A DNA stretch of 22,652 nucleotides from DASVDE01 sp035558955 (GCA_035558955.1 DATMBX010000073.1:1-22652), one strand, 5' to 3'; shown: positions 7,034 through 14,454, numbered from the stretch's first letter. Notes: generated from the letters alone by a model not told the origin. Translations and numbers: made by a program.

Positions 7034-7908
7034 GGCCTGCCCGATGAGCTGTCCCGCTCTCTCGGATGGGCAACCCGCTCGGCGCGCTGGCGCATTTCTG
7101 CCGTCGCCTCGCGGGTGGCGGCGAACGCCTCGTCTTTCACCGCGGTCAGGCCCTCGCTCGGCTTGCCGCCGACGATGTCGCGGAAGGCGTTCTTGAAGCG
7201 CTCCGTACGGCGGTCGGGAGGGAAACGGCCCACCGCCTTCCCTTGCTTGGCCGGCCGGCGATCGCCGTAGCGCTTGCGCGCCCAGGGCGAGTCGGGCTTG
7301 CCGATCCTCGAGGCCCCGTAGATCGCGACCGGAAAGACGAAGAAGCCGACCGTTCCGTGCATCACCCGCTGCTTGGCGAAGCAGATCGCGACCAGGGCGA
7401 GGACGAATGCCGCGCCGAGGATGCTGATCAGGGTTTCCTCGATCGAGCCGGTTTCGAAGCTGAAAGGGCTGAACCCGAGCAAGACGAGGAACATCGCGGC
7501 GGCGGCGATCACCGTGGCGTCGATCGAGCTGCGCCCCTCCTCCGCCCAGTAGACATCGTCCAGGTAGACCCAGAGGGCGAACTCGTCGATCGTCAGTCCG
7601 GCGCCGACTCCGAAGAAGAAAGCGCAGATCTCGGCGTAAGGACTCTCGCCCAGCGCCCAAAATCCCAGCGCTCCGGAGATCATCATCGTCACGATTCCGA
7701 AGACGAGATGGTGCAGGTGGACGCCGCTGTCGCTGACCACGCTGCCCGGCCACCAGGGCACGCGGGGGCTCCGCATCAACCGGGTGCTCATCCGGATGAA
7801 CCCGAAGGAGAGAAGGAAGCCGACCAGCACCAGGAACAGGCCCTGCTTCTGGTCGGCCAGGATCTGGTCGTTCCAGAAGTCGGTGAAGATGGAGGCGAGC
7901 GGCATCAT
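7030..7908 (-). CDS. Polytopic membrane protein with HLHH and DEFAL motifs
   Basis: This 292-residue integral membrane protein has about six hydrophobic segments: near residues 24-40, 66-84, 92-110, 130-148, 158-176 and 184-200. The notable motifs are GVHLHHLVFGI near the second segment, GLTIDEFALWVYLDDVYW after the third, and EEGRSSIDATV. His-rich and acidic intramembrane motifs like these recur in conserved actinobacterial membrane proteins of unknown function; a metal-dependent role is possible but unproven. The last ~85 residues are basic and cytosolic (SPWARKRYGDRRPAKQGKAV and beyond). The ATG at 7908 overlaps the TGA of the upstream gene by 4 bp (ATGA), so the two are co-translated. The stop overlaps the kinase stop tail-to-tail. 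Confidence 0.75.
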   Translation of the reverse strand: MMPLASIFTDFWNDQILADQKQGLFLVLVGFLLSFGFIRMSTRLMRSPRVPWWPGSVVSDSGVHLHHLVFGIVTMMISGALGFWALGESPYAEICAFFFGVGAGLTIDEFALWVYLDDVYWAEEGRSSIDATVIAAAAMFLVLLGFSPFSFETGSIEETLISILGAAFVLALVAICFAKQRVMHGTVGFFVFPVAIYGASRIGKPDSPWARKRYGDRRPAKQGKAVGRFPPDRRTERFKNAFRDIVGGKPSEGLTAVKDEAFAATREATAEMRQRAERVAHPRERDSSSGRP

Positions 7909-8645
7909 GCTCGGGCCGGCTTTGAGTGTAGAGCCGGCCCGGCGCCCTCCTTGCGATGGATCAGGTCAACCGTGATCAGCACCGCGGCGACCGCGTAGAA
8001 CGGGGTGAAGGCGAGGTTGGATAGGGTGTCGGCGAGCCACTTGGACGGCAGCGTCTCGCCGAGGAGGTCGTGGGCGAGCTCCGTCGCCAGAGCAGTCAGC
8101 CCGTCGCCGAGGAGCTCGATCGGGAGCAGCACCGTCAGCACCACCCAGAAGCTGCCCCGGATGACCTGCGCGCTGCGGGCGAACGCGGCCCGCACGCCGC
8201 AGCGCTCGATCTCCACCACCGGCGCCGCCAGGCCGAACCAGACGAAGGCGGCGATCCCGGGCGCGATCAGCAACGCAAAGCCGATCGCGACGATCGCGCC
8301 GTAGAGCAGGTCGACTGCGATCAGGCTCTTGTAGTTGACCATCCGCGCGATCTCGCGCAAGGATGGCGGGCGGCCGTCGTGGGGATGGGTGAGGGAGATC
8401 GCCACCGCGCCGGTGTAGAAGACCTCGCCGATCAGGCCGGTTGCCGCCAGCGCCAGCAGCGCCGCCCCAGCCGCGAAGATCTTCAGCCCGCCCTCGAGGT
8501 CGAGCGAGCCGATCTCGGCGTGGACGGTGACCGCGTGGACCAGGCCGAGTGGGACGAAGACGATCGCCGCTAGAAGGATCAGCGAGGGCGCCCATCTGGT
8601 GTAGGTCCGCAGGACCTGTCCGTATATAGAGAGGGTCCGCTTCAC
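7905..8645 (-). CDS. Polytopic membrane protein, YciC/GPDPase-membrane-domain-like
   Basis: This 246-residue protein has six probable membrane segments. Its layout resembles the membrane domain of glycerophosphodiester phosphodiesterases and YciC-type proteins. An N-terminal GQVLRTYTRWAPSLILLAAI is followed by a long amphipathic region, then YGAIVAIGFALLIAPGIAAF, the segment APVVEIERCGVRAAFARSAQ, and GSFWVVLTVLLPIELLG. The pattern 'LLIAPGIAAFVWFGLAAPVV...A..RS..L..G..W' is typical of this group, whose role is unknown (membrane organisation or transport). GTG at 8645 is supported by TAGGGT exactly 7 nt upstream on the same strand. It forms a two-gene operon with the HLHH membrane protein, through the ATGA overlap. 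Confidence 0.72.
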   Translation of the reverse strand: MKRTLSIYGQVLRTYTRWAPSLILLAAIVFVPLGLVHAVTVHAEIGSLDLEGGLKIFAAGAALLALAATGLIGEVFYTGAVAISLTHPHDGRPPSLREIARMVNYKSLIAVDLLYGAIVAIGFALLIAPGIAAFVWFGLAAPVVEIERCGVRAAFARSAQVIRGSFWVVLTVLLPIELLGDGLTALATELAHDLLGETLPSKWLADTLSNLAFTPFYAVAAVLITVDLIHRKEGAGPALHSKPARA

Positions 8646-8652
8646 GAGCGCG

Positions 8653-8658
8653 ACCCTA
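8653..8658 (-). promoter_or_regulatory. -10-like hexamer of a leaderless start (membrane operon)
   Basis: Read on the minus strand, TAGGGT is followed by 7 nt (CGCGCTC) and then the GTG at 8645. No Shine-Dalgarno is present. Spacing and sequence are identical to the kinase site at 5464-5469. Confidence 0.45.
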
Positions 8659-8669
8659 CCGTCGGGCGC

Positions 8670-9065
8670 CTACCGCTTTGAGAGCCAGGCGAAGCCGGCG
8701 GCCATCGCCAAATTGGAGACGCCGGCGAGGCGCAGCCCGAGCTTCGCGCCGGGCCGGCTGACGGCGGGGGACTCCGACCACAGCGCGTCGGTGGCGATCT
8801 CGGTTCCCCGCAACCAGGCCAGCGCCCACCAGTCCTCAGAGGCGCCGCGCTTCGCCGCGATCGCGTGCGCGGCGGCGAAGGTGAGCCAGATCGGGCCGCA
8901 GCGGCGGAACAGGTGCTTGGCGTCGGGAGAGGGCTCGTCGTGCCCCAGCACCCTCAGCGTCGCCTCCGGGGCCAGGATCGCGGCGCTGCCCAGCGCGAGG
9001 TCGAAGGCGATCATGTTGCGGTTGGTGAGGCGGAGAGCCTGCTCGAGGTCCATCGCGGCGACCAT
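8670..9065 (-). CDS. Small hypothetical membrane-associated protein
   Basis: This is a 131-residue protein if started at ATG 9065 (MVAAMDLEQALRLTN); ATG at 9053 is almost as good. The frame is open back to 9152, but that longer form would overlap the start of the divergent regulator and has no better ribosome site. Three or four modest hydrophobic helices are visible: FDLALGSAAILAPEATLRVL, GPIWLTFAAAHAIAA, and LRLAGVSNLAMAAGFAW at the end. A short loop GHDEPSPDAKHLFRRC separates the first two. I do not recognise the family with certainty. It lies 24 bp upstream of the membrane operon on the same strand and about 50 bp from the regulator start. No leaderless hexamer or clear Shine-Dalgarno marks its start. 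Confidence 0.6.
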   Translation of the reverse strand: MVAAMDLEQALRLTNRNMIAFDLALGSAAILAPEATLRVLGHDEPSPDAKHLFRRCGPIWLTFAAAHAIAAKRGASEDWWALAWLRGTEIATDALWSESPAVSRPGAKLGLRLAGVSNLAMAAGFAWLSKR

Positions 9066-9114
9066 CCAACCAGATTTGGAAGGGAAAGCGCCCGACCCGG
9101 CGAAATGGACCGCC

Positions 9115-9978
9115 GTGACCAAGACCGCGACGAAGACCCAGCCCCAGCTCAAGAGCCTCTCCGACTACATACAGGAGAGATTCGAAGAATTCTCACGCTC
9201 CCAAAGAGATGTCGCCCGCTACATCGTCGACCATCTCGACGAGGCGGCCTTCCTCACCGCCGAGGAGCTGGCCCGCCGGGCGAGCACCTCCTCCTCGACC
9301 GTGGTGCGCTTCTCCCAGGCGCTCGGCTTCGAGGGGTATCCAGAGCTTCAGCAGGCCGCGATCGAGGAATACCGCAACTCGATCGCCGGCGGCGGCAACG
9401 GCTCCGCCCCCAGAGGCGGGGCGCTGTTCTCCTTCGATCACTCCGAGCTGGAGGGATCGCTGGGGGCCGACTACGCCAACCTCGAAGAGACCGCTCGCAA
9501 CCTCACTCGCGAGCAGGTCGACGGCGCCGTCGCGGCGCTCGCCGAGGCGCAGCGCGTCGTCATCGTCGGCGTCGATCAGATGGCCTTCTTCGCCAGCTAT
9601 CTGCGCCACATGCTCTCCCTGCTGGACATCCGCGCCGAGATCGTCGCCAGCACCGGCGGCGAGTCGCTGCAGCGCCTGGGCCGGATCGACGAGGAGACGC
9701 TGGTCATCGTGCTCTCCTCCGGACGCGCCCACCCGCTGTTGCTGCGGGCGATGAAGCTGGCCCTGCACCGCAGCGCCAGAACCCTGGCGATCTCCGACGC
9801 CTCGATGTCGGAAGTCGGCGAGCACGCCGAGCAGACCCTTTACTTCTCTTCGAACAGCCCTTCGTTCGCCCGCTCCAACACGGCGCTGATGGCGCTCGTG
9901 CAGGGCCTGGCGCACGGTCTCTACGCGCGTGACGAAGCCGCGCACAAAGACCGCATCCGCGCCTACAAACTGAAGTAA
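9115..9978 (+). CDS. RpiR-family regulator (HTH plus SIS domain)
   Basis: This 287-residue protein starts with a helical RpiR-type DNA-binding domain. LSDYIQERFEEFSRSQRDVA leads into the helix-turn-helix TAEELARRASTSSSTVVRFS, followed by QALGFEGYPELQ (residues ~15-90). A Gly/Ser linker joins it to a SIS domain (~130-265) with AQRVVIVGVDQMAFFASYLR, ETLVIVLSSGRAHPLL and RTLAISDASMSEV. SIS domains bind phosphosugars, so the protein probably responds to a sugar phosphate. Residue D in GVDQMA replaces the more usual GxGxS start of SIS sites, so ligand specificity may differ. GTG at 9115 is the best start; no Shine-Dalgarno is seen. pdxS follows 24 bp downstream on the same strand, suggesting a regulatory link to PLP synthesis. 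Confidence 0.85.
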   Translation: MTKTATKTQPQLKSLSDYIQERFEEFSRSQRDVARYIVDHLDEAAFLTAEELARRASTSSSTVVRFSQALGFEGYPELQQAAIEEYRNSIAGGGNGSAPRGGALFSFDHSELEGSLGADYANLEETARNLTREQVDGAVAALAEAQRVVIVGVDQMAFFASYLRHMLSLLDIRAEIVASTGGESLQRLGRIDEETLVIVLSSGRAHPLLLRAMKLALHRSARTLAISDASMSEVGEHAEQTLYFSSNSPSFARSNTALMALVQGLAHGLYARDEAAHKDRIRAYKLK

Positions 9979-9989
9979 CGGTCGCCCCG

Positions 9990-9995
9990 TAATAT
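9990..9995 (+). promoter_or_regulatory. -10-like hexamer of a leaderless start (pdxS)
   Basis: TAATAT ends 7 nt before the GTG of pdxS, inside the 24-bp gap after the regulator gene. pdxS therefore probably has its own promoter and may be transcribed apart from the regulator. Confidence 0.5.
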
Positions 9996-10002
9996 TGAGC
10001 GC

Positions 10003-10890
10003 GTGACCGAGCCCGCCACCTTCCGGCTCAAGACCGGCCTCGCCGAGATGCTGAAGGGCGGGGTGATCATGGACGTGGTCACCCCGGAGCAGGCGAAGAT
10101 CGCCGAGGAAGCCGGGGCTTGCGCGGTGATGGCGCTGGAGCGCGTGCCCGCCGACATCCGCAAGGACGGCGGCGTGGCGCGGATGTCGGACCCGGCGATG
10201 ATCAAGGGGATCCAGGAGGCGGTGACGATCCCGGTGATGGCGAAGGCGCGGATCGGCCACTTCGCCGAGGCGCAGGTCCTGCAGTCGCTCGAGGTCGACT
10301 ACATCGACGAGTCGGAGGTTCTGACCCCGGCCGACGAGCGCAACCACATCGACAAGCTCGCCTTCGACGTGCCCTTCGTCTGCGGCGCCACCAACCTCGG
10401 CGAGGCTTTGCGGCGACTCGGCGAGGGGGCGGCGATGATCCGCTCCAAGGGCGAGGCCGGGACCGGCAACATCGTCGAGGCGGTGCGCCACATGCGGGAG
10501 ATCACGAGCGGGATCAAGAGCCTCGCCCAGCTCGGCCCCGAGGAGTTGGCGGGGGCCGCCAAGGAGCACCAGGCGCCGCTGGAGGTCGTCCGCGAGGTGG
10601 CCGAGAGAGGTCGCCTGCCGGTGCCGCTCTTCTGCGCCGGCGGCATCGCCACGCCGGCCGACGCGGCTCTGATGATGCAGCTCGGCGCCGAGGGCAACTT
10701 CGTCGGCTCGGGAATCTTCAAGAGCTCCGATCCCGAGCGTCGCGCCCGCGCGATCGTCGAGGCGACCACTCACTTCAACGACCCCGAGCGGGTCGCGGCG
10801 GCCTCGATCGGCTTGGGTGAGGCGATGCCGGGGCTGGAGATCGCCGAGCTGGCCGCCGCGGACGCGCTTCTGCAGGATCGCGGTGCCTGA
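10003..10890 (+). CDS. pdxS: Pyridoxal 5'-phosphate synthase lyase subunit PdxS
   Basis: This 295-residue protein is near-identical in layout to known PdxS/PDX1. It makes PLP from ribose 5-phosphate, glyceraldehyde 3-phosphate and ammonia delivered by PdxT. The key residues fall at canonical numbers: Asp24 (KGGVIMDV), Lys81 (VMAKARIGH), which forms the first Schiff base, and Lys149 (IRSKGEAGTGN), which takes over the later intermediate. Other family blocks are ALERVPADIR, DYIDESEVLTPADE, GNIVEAVRHMR, ATPADAALMMQLGAEG and FVGSGIFKS. The protein is a cytosolic (beta/alpha)8 barrel expected to form a dodecamer with PdxT around it. GTG start with a TAATAT hexamer 7 nt upstream and no Shine-Dalgarno. 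Its end overlaps pdxT by 8 bp. Confidence 0.98.
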   Translation: MTEPATFRLKTGLAEMLKGGVIMDVVTPEQAKIAEEAGACAVMALERVPADIRKDGGVARMSDPAMIKGIQEAVTIPVMAKARIGHFAEAQVLQSLEVDYIDESEVLTPADERNHIDKLAFDVPFVCGATNLGEALRRLGEGAAMIRSKGEAGTGNIVEAVRHMREITSGIKSLAQLGPEELAGAAKEHQAPLEVVREVAERGRLPVPLFCAGGIATPADAALMMQLGAEGNFVGSGIFKSSDPERRARAIVEATTHFNDPERVAAASIGLGEAMPGLEIAELAAADALLQDRGA

Positions 10891-11479
10891 GCTGCGGATC
10901 GGCGTCCTCGCGGTCCAAGGCGATTTCGAAGCCCATGTCGGGATGTTGCGCCAGCTCGGCGCCGCGGCGAGCGAGGTGCGCACGCCGGAGGACCTGGCCG
11001 GGCTCGATGGGCTGGTGATTCCCGGCGGGGAGAGCACGACCATCTCGATGGGGATCGAATCGGGGAGGTTGGAGGCGGCGATTCGCGAGCACCACGAGGG
11101 CGGGCGGCCGATCCTCGGGACCTGCGCCGGGATGATCGTCTGCGACGACGCCCACCTGGGGCTGATCGACGCGACCGCCGTGCGCAACGCCTTCGGGCGG
11201 CAGTTGCAGAGCTTCGAGGCCGACCTTCGGGTCGAGGGCATCGGCGAGGAGCCGCTCCGGGCCGTCTTCATCCGGGCGCCCTGGATCGAGCGGCATGGCC
11301 CAGGCGTCGAGGTGCTCGCCGAGCACGAGGGGCACCCGGTTGCGATCCGCGAGGGGACGGTGCTGGCCTGCGCCTTTCACCCGGAGCTGACCGACGACCC
11401 GCGCTTCCATGCGCTTTTCATGGCAATGACCACCGCCGCCGCGGAACGCCGCGGCGACAGCGAGGAGGCAAGGCGTTGA
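10883..11479 (+). CDS. pdxT: Pyridoxal 5'-phosphate synthase glutaminase subunit PdxT
   Basis: This 198-residue class-I (triad) glutamine amidotransferase hydrolyses glutamine and channels ammonia into PdxS. It shows RIGVLAVQGDFEAH at the start, the GGES-TT oxyanion/substrate motif (residues 48-53, PGGESTT), nucleophile Cys81 in GTCAGMI, and the His/Glu pair in AFHPELTDD near the C-terminus. Length matches the family (about 190-200). GTG at 10883 is chosen because it places the first strand correctly; it lies inside the end of pdxS, so translation is coupled. The next gene overlaps its stop by 4 bp (TTGA), giving a pdxS-pdxT-aminopeptidase operon. Confidence 0.97.
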   Translation: MPELRIGVLAVQGDFEAHVGMLRQLGAAASEVRTPEDLAGLDGLVIPGGESTTISMGIESGRLEAAIREHHEGGRPILGTCAGMIVCDDAHLGLIDATAVRNAFGRQLQSFEADLRVEGIGEEPLRAVFIRAPWIERHGPGVEVLAEHEGHPVAIREGTVLACAFHPELTDDPRFHALFMAMTTAAAERRGDSEEARR

Positions 11480-12582
11480 GGGACCCGCGAGCCGAGGCTT
11501 TGGCGAAGATCCTGGTCGGCTACTCGACCGGGGTGAAGGAAGGGGAGGTCGTCTCGATCGACGGCGAGAGCGCCGCCGAGCCGTTGCTGATGGCGGTCTA
11601 CGAGGAGGTGCTGAAGGCGGGCGCCAACCCGATCCTCAACGTCTCCCTCGAGGGCCAGTCCGCGACCTATTTCAAACACGCTTCCGACTCCCAGCTCGAC
11701 TGGGTCTCTCCCGTCGCCGAGTGGATGGTCGAGAACGTCGACGTGAGGATCGCGGTCGGCGCCAGCACCAACACGCGCGAGCTCTCGGCCGTCCCGCCGG
11801 AGCGCCAGACCCGCCGCCAGATGGCGACCGGCGACCTGATGGCGCGGGCGATGGATCGCAGCGCCAAAGGCTCGTTTCGCTGGTGCTACACGCTCTTCCC
11901 CACGAGCGCCTACGCGTCGGAGGCGGAGATGAGCCTCGCCGACTACGAGGACTTCTACTTCGGCGCCTGCCTGGCGACCGGCGACGGGGACCCGCTGACC
12001 GCTTGGGAGAAAGCCTCGGCCGAGACCAAACGTCTCGCCGAGTGGATCGAGGGACACGAGGAGGTCCACGTGATCGCTCCCGGCACCGACATCAAACTGG
12101 GGATCGCCGGCCGCAAGTTCATTCCCTGCGACGGTCGCCACAACATGCCCGACGGCGAGTTCTTCACCGGGCCGGTCGAGGACTCGGTCGAGGGGGAGGT
12201 CACCTTCCATTTGCCGGCGGTGATCGGCGGCCGCGAGGTCTCCGGAGTGAGGCTGCGCTTCGAGTCCGGGGTGGTCGTCGACGCGAGCGCCGAGCGCGGG
12301 GAGGAGTTCCTGATCAAGCTGCTCGACACCGACGACGGCGCCCGCCGCCTCGGAGAGCTGGGGATTGGCACCAACTACGGGATCGACCGCGGCACCCGCG
12401 AGGTCCTGCTCGACGAGAAGATCGGCGGCACCGTTCACATGGCGGTCGGCCGCAGCTATCCGGAGTCCGGCGGGAAGAACGAGTCCGCGGTCCACACCGA
12501 CCTGGTCTGCGACCTGCGCCTTGGCGGCAAGATCGTCGTCGACGGCCAGGACTTCCAGGTAGACGGCAGATTCGTCGTCTGA
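11476..12582 (+). CDS. M29-family (AmpS/AmpT-type) metalloaminopeptidase
   Basis: This 368-residue protein matches the M29 thermophilic aminopeptidase family. These are cytosolic dimers with a dimetal site that remove N-terminal residues from peptides. Likely metal ligands and catalytic residues in order are E228 (NMPDGEFFTGP), E294 (RLGELGIGTN), H321 and Y328 (TVHMAVGRSY), and H340-T-D342 (AVHTDLVCDL). The first two are 66 residues apart, as in AmpS as I recall it. The TTG start at 11476 overlaps the pdxT stop and has GAGGAGG 7 nt upstream, so it is Shine-Dalgarno-led and co-transcribed with pdxST. A link to PLP metabolism is not obvious; it may be a passenger housekeeping gene. Its stop abuts the stop of the convergent gene with no spacer. 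Confidence 0.92.
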   Translation: MRDPRAEALAKILVGYSTGVKEGEVVSIDGESAAEPLLMAVYEEVLKAGANPILNVSLEGQSATYFKHASDSQLDWVSPVAEWMVENVDVRIAVGASTNTRELSAVPPERQTRRQMATGDLMARAMDRSAKGSFRWCYTLFPTSAYASEAEMSLADYEDFYFGACLATGDGDPLTAWEKASAETKRLAEWIEGHEEVHVIAPGTDIKLGIAGRKFIPCDGRHNMPDGEFFTGPVEDSVEGEVTFHLPAVIGGREVSGVRLRFESGVVVDASAERGEEFLIKLLDTDDGARRLGELGIGTNYGIDRGTREVLLDEKIGGTVHMAVGRSYPESGGKNESAVHTDLVCDLRLGGKIVVDGQDFQVDGRFVV

Positions 12583-13023
12583 TTATTGGTTCGGGAGCGG
12601 CGATCCCGCGAGGAAGAAGAACCAGATGGTCAGCGCCAGCGCCGCGAGCATGACCGAGCCCATCAGCACCGCCTCGACGACGGTTGTGTTGCCCTGAGAG
12701 GGGGTTGTGTCCCGCATGCTTTTGAGCCAGGTGGGCCGCATCGGCGAGAGGCGGTTGGTCCCGGTGATGTTCATATAGAGCCGGTTGAGTCGGGAGATCA
12801 GCCAGGCGGCGATGACGATCGAGAGGACGATCCCGATCGCGACTACGGCGTAGGGACCGCCGCTGGGGAACTGCGTGTCGGAGACCTTCGAGCCGATGTA
12901 GACCCAGGTCAGCGGGATCAGGGTCCACAGCGACAGCGCGGCAAGAAGCATCGCGACGAAGATGACGCTCGCCGCCATTCCTCTTGCCACCGTGTGGCTA
13001 TGGGTGTGAGCTTCGACTGCCAT
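12583..13023 (-). CDS. Small three-helix membrane protein, divergent from yebC
   Basis: This 146-residue protein has a His-rich N-terminus (MAVEAHTHSHTVARG). Three probable membrane helices follow: SVIFVAMLLAALSLWTLIPL, YAVVAIGIVLSIVIAAWLIS and VLMGSVMLAALALTIWFFFL. A cytosolic loop SRLNRLYMNITGTNRLSP lies between the second and third. I do not recognise the family. The ATG at 13023 is preferred over the one at 13035: a TATGAA hexamer lies 7 nt upstream of it, and the earlier ATG would fall inside that hexamer. Starting at 13035 would add only MNTG. Its stop is directly back-to-back with that of the aminopeptidase, and its start lies 24 bp from the yebC start. Confidence 0.7.
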   Translation of the reverse strand: MAVEAHTHSHTVARGMAASVIFVAMLLAALSLWTLIPLTWVYIGSKVSDTQFPSGGPYAVVAIGIVLSIVIAAWLISRLNRLYMNITGTNRLSPMRPTWLKSMRDTTPSQGNTTVVEAVLMGSVMLAALALTIWFFFLAGSPLPNQ

Positions 13024-13030
13024 CCCCGTG

Positions 13031-13040
13031 TTCATAGAAT
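13031..13040. promoter_or_regulatory. Overlapping divergent -10-like elements (yebC and membrane gene)
   Basis: On the plus strand TAGAAT (13035-13040) ends 7 nt before the yebC ATG. On the minus strand TATGAA (13036-13031) ends 7 nt before the ATG at 13023. The two hexamers share two bases, so one melted region could serve both directions and start both messages at their start codons. This is inference from spacing; TATGAA lacks the final T of TANNNT. Confidence 0.4.
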
Positions 13041-13047
13041 GACACGC

Positions 13048-13806
13048 ATGTCCGGTCACTCGAAGTGGTCTTCGATTAAACACAAGAAGGCTGCCGCCGA
13101 CGCCAAGCGCGGCCAGCAGTTCACGAAGCTGGCGCGGGCCATCACCGTGGCGGCTCGCGAAGGCGGGGGGGACCCCGACGGCAATCCAACCCTGGCGACC
13201 GCGATCCAGAAGGCTCGTGACGCCTCGATGCCGAAGGACAACATTCAGCGCGCGGTCGACCGCGGGACCGGCGCCGGCGCCGATGCCGAGGCGATCGAGC
13301 GGGTCGTCTTCGAGGGCTACGGGCCCGCGGGGGTCGCGATCCTGGTCGAGGCGCTGACAGACAACCGCAACCGCACCAGCGCCGACGTCCGCCACGCTTT
13401 CACCCGCCACAACGGCAGCCTCGGCGAGCCCGGCTCCGTGGCGTGGATCTTCGAGAAGCGCGGCGCGATCGTCGTCGACGGCGAGCGCTATGGCGAGGAC
13501 GACCTGATCGCCGCGATCGACGCCGGGGCCGAGGACGTGCGCGAGGACGGCGGTCTCGTGCGAGTGATCACCGAGCCGAGCGACCTCGGCGCGGTTCGCG
13601 TCGCCCTGGAGGAGTCGGGGATTGAGATCCAGTCTTCCGACCTGGCGATGGAGCCGAAGAGCACGGTCGAGGTGGGGGAGTCCGACGCCGGCGCCCTGCT
13701 GCGCCTGATCGACGCCCTCGAGGAGCACGACGACGTTAACGAGGTCCACGCCAACTTCGACATTCCCGACCCCGTATTAGCCAAATTAGCGAGCATCACG
13801 ATCTGA
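13048..13806 (+). CDS. yebC: YebC/PmpR family protein
   Basis: This 252-residue protein has the standard YebC start SGHSKWSSIKHKKAAADAKR and later KARDASMPKDNIQRAVDRG, EGYGPAGVAILVEALTDNRN, RTSADVRHAFTRHNGSLG, and a final LIDALEEHDDVNEVHANFD. Length is typical (about 240-250). Family members act as transcription regulators, and some are reported as ribosome-associated factors that ease stalling at proline-rich stretches; which applies here is not shown. ATG 13048 is preferred (family start MSGHSKW, TAGAAT 7 nt upstream), though ATG 13039 in the same frame would add three residues. yebC followed by ruvC-ruvA-ruvB is a widely conserved gene order. Confidence 0.96.
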   Translation: MSGHSKWSSIKHKKAAADAKRGQQFTKLARAITVAAREGGGDPDGNPTLATAIQKARDASMPKDNIQRAVDRGTGAGADAEAIERVVFEGYGPAGVAILVEALTDNRNRTSADVRHAFTRHNGSLGEPGSVAWIFEKRGAIVVDGERYGEDDLIAAIDAGAEDVREDGGLVRVITEPSDLGAVRVALEESGIEIQSSDLAMEPKSTVEVGESDAGALLRLIDALEEHDDVNEVHANFDIPDPVLAKLASITI

Positions 13807-13838
13807 TTCTCTGCGAGCGGCGCTGATATGGCGGAGTG

Positions 13839-13879
13839 CCGCCACCCCCGGACGCGAAGCGGAGGAGGTGGCGGAATAT
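13839..13879. repeat. GC-rich hairpin repeat, copy 1, between yebC and ruvC
   Basis: ccgccacc (13839-13846) and ggtggcgg (13867-13874) are perfect inverted arms around CCCGGACGCGAAGCGG. Just before it, ggcgg-agtg-ccgcc (13830-13843) offers a competing short hairpin. The 24 bases from 13839 match 15102-15126 inside ruvB with two substitutions and one indel, and ATAT follows at a similar distance in both. It could be a transcription attenuator between yebC and ruvC, but no T-run follows; a dispersed repeat is more likely. Confidence 0.55.
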
Positions 13880-13920
13880 GTCTCGAAAGGCATCCGAAGC
13901 TAGTTCCAGAATCACTTCCC

Positions 13921-14454
13921 ATGCAAGTCGTGATGGGAATCGACCCCGGCGCCGCCAACCTCGGATTCGGCGTCGTGCGGGTCGAGGGCAACCACATGGT
14001 CGCGCTCGACGGCGGTGTGGTGGAGACCACGCCCGAGCTGCCGATGGAGCGGCGTCTGGAGCGAATCCACGCGGCCCTGTCCGAGCTGCTCGAGTGGCAC
14101 GAGCCAAAGGCGGTCGCGATCGAGGATCTCTACTTCGGCAAGAACGTCCACTCGGCGATGAACGTCGGGCGGGCCAGCGGGGTCGCGATGCTCGCCGCCG
14201 CCCAACGCGGTGTCTCCTGTTTCACCTACACACCGCAGGCGATCAAGATGGCCGTCTGCGGCTCCGGCGGGGCCGGCAAGGACCAGGTGCAGCGGATGGT
14301 CGGGACGCTGCTCGGCCTGCCCGAGCCGCCGACGCCGGACCATGCCGCCGACGCCCTCGCGGTGGCGATCTGCCACGGCGGCAGCGCCGGGCAGCGGGCG
14401 GCGGTCGAAGCTCTCGACGCGGCTGCGGCGCCGCGGGAGCGGCTGGCGGGATGA
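13921..14454 (+). CDS. ruvC: Holliday junction resolvase RuvC
   Basis: This 177-residue protein is the endonuclease that cuts Holliday junctions as a dimer with RuvAB. Catalytic acids are D8 (MGIDPGAANLGFG), E68 (AIEDLYFGKN) and D144, with H141 in PDHAADALAVAI. A His at this place, as recalled for Thermus RuvC, replaces the first Asp of the E. coli DAAD motif. Other family blocks are ALSELLEWHEP, GRASGVAMLAA and YTPQAIKMAVCGSGGAGKDQ. ATG 13921 gives normal family length; ATG 13933 (MGIDPG) is a possible shorter start. No Shine-Dalgarno or good -10 is next to it. Its stop overlaps the ruvA start (ATGA). Confidence 0.96.
   Translation: MQVVMGIDPGAANLGFGVVRVEGNHMVALDGGVVETTPELPMERRLERIHAALSELLEWHEPKAVAIEDLYFGKNVHSAMNVGRASGVAMLAAAQRGVSCFTYTPQAIKMAVCGSGGAGKDQVQRMVGTLLGLPEPPTPDHAADALAVAICHGGSAGQRAAVEALDAAAAPRERLAG

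Noticed and set aside
9193..11271. A 692-codon open frame on the minus strand across the regulator, pdxS and pdxT
   Set aside because: It is the antisense shadow of well-identified genes in GC-rich DNA; its translation is low-complexity with no domain.
13839..13874. Intrinsic terminator after yebC
   Set aside because: The hairpin has a long loop and is not followed by a T-run.
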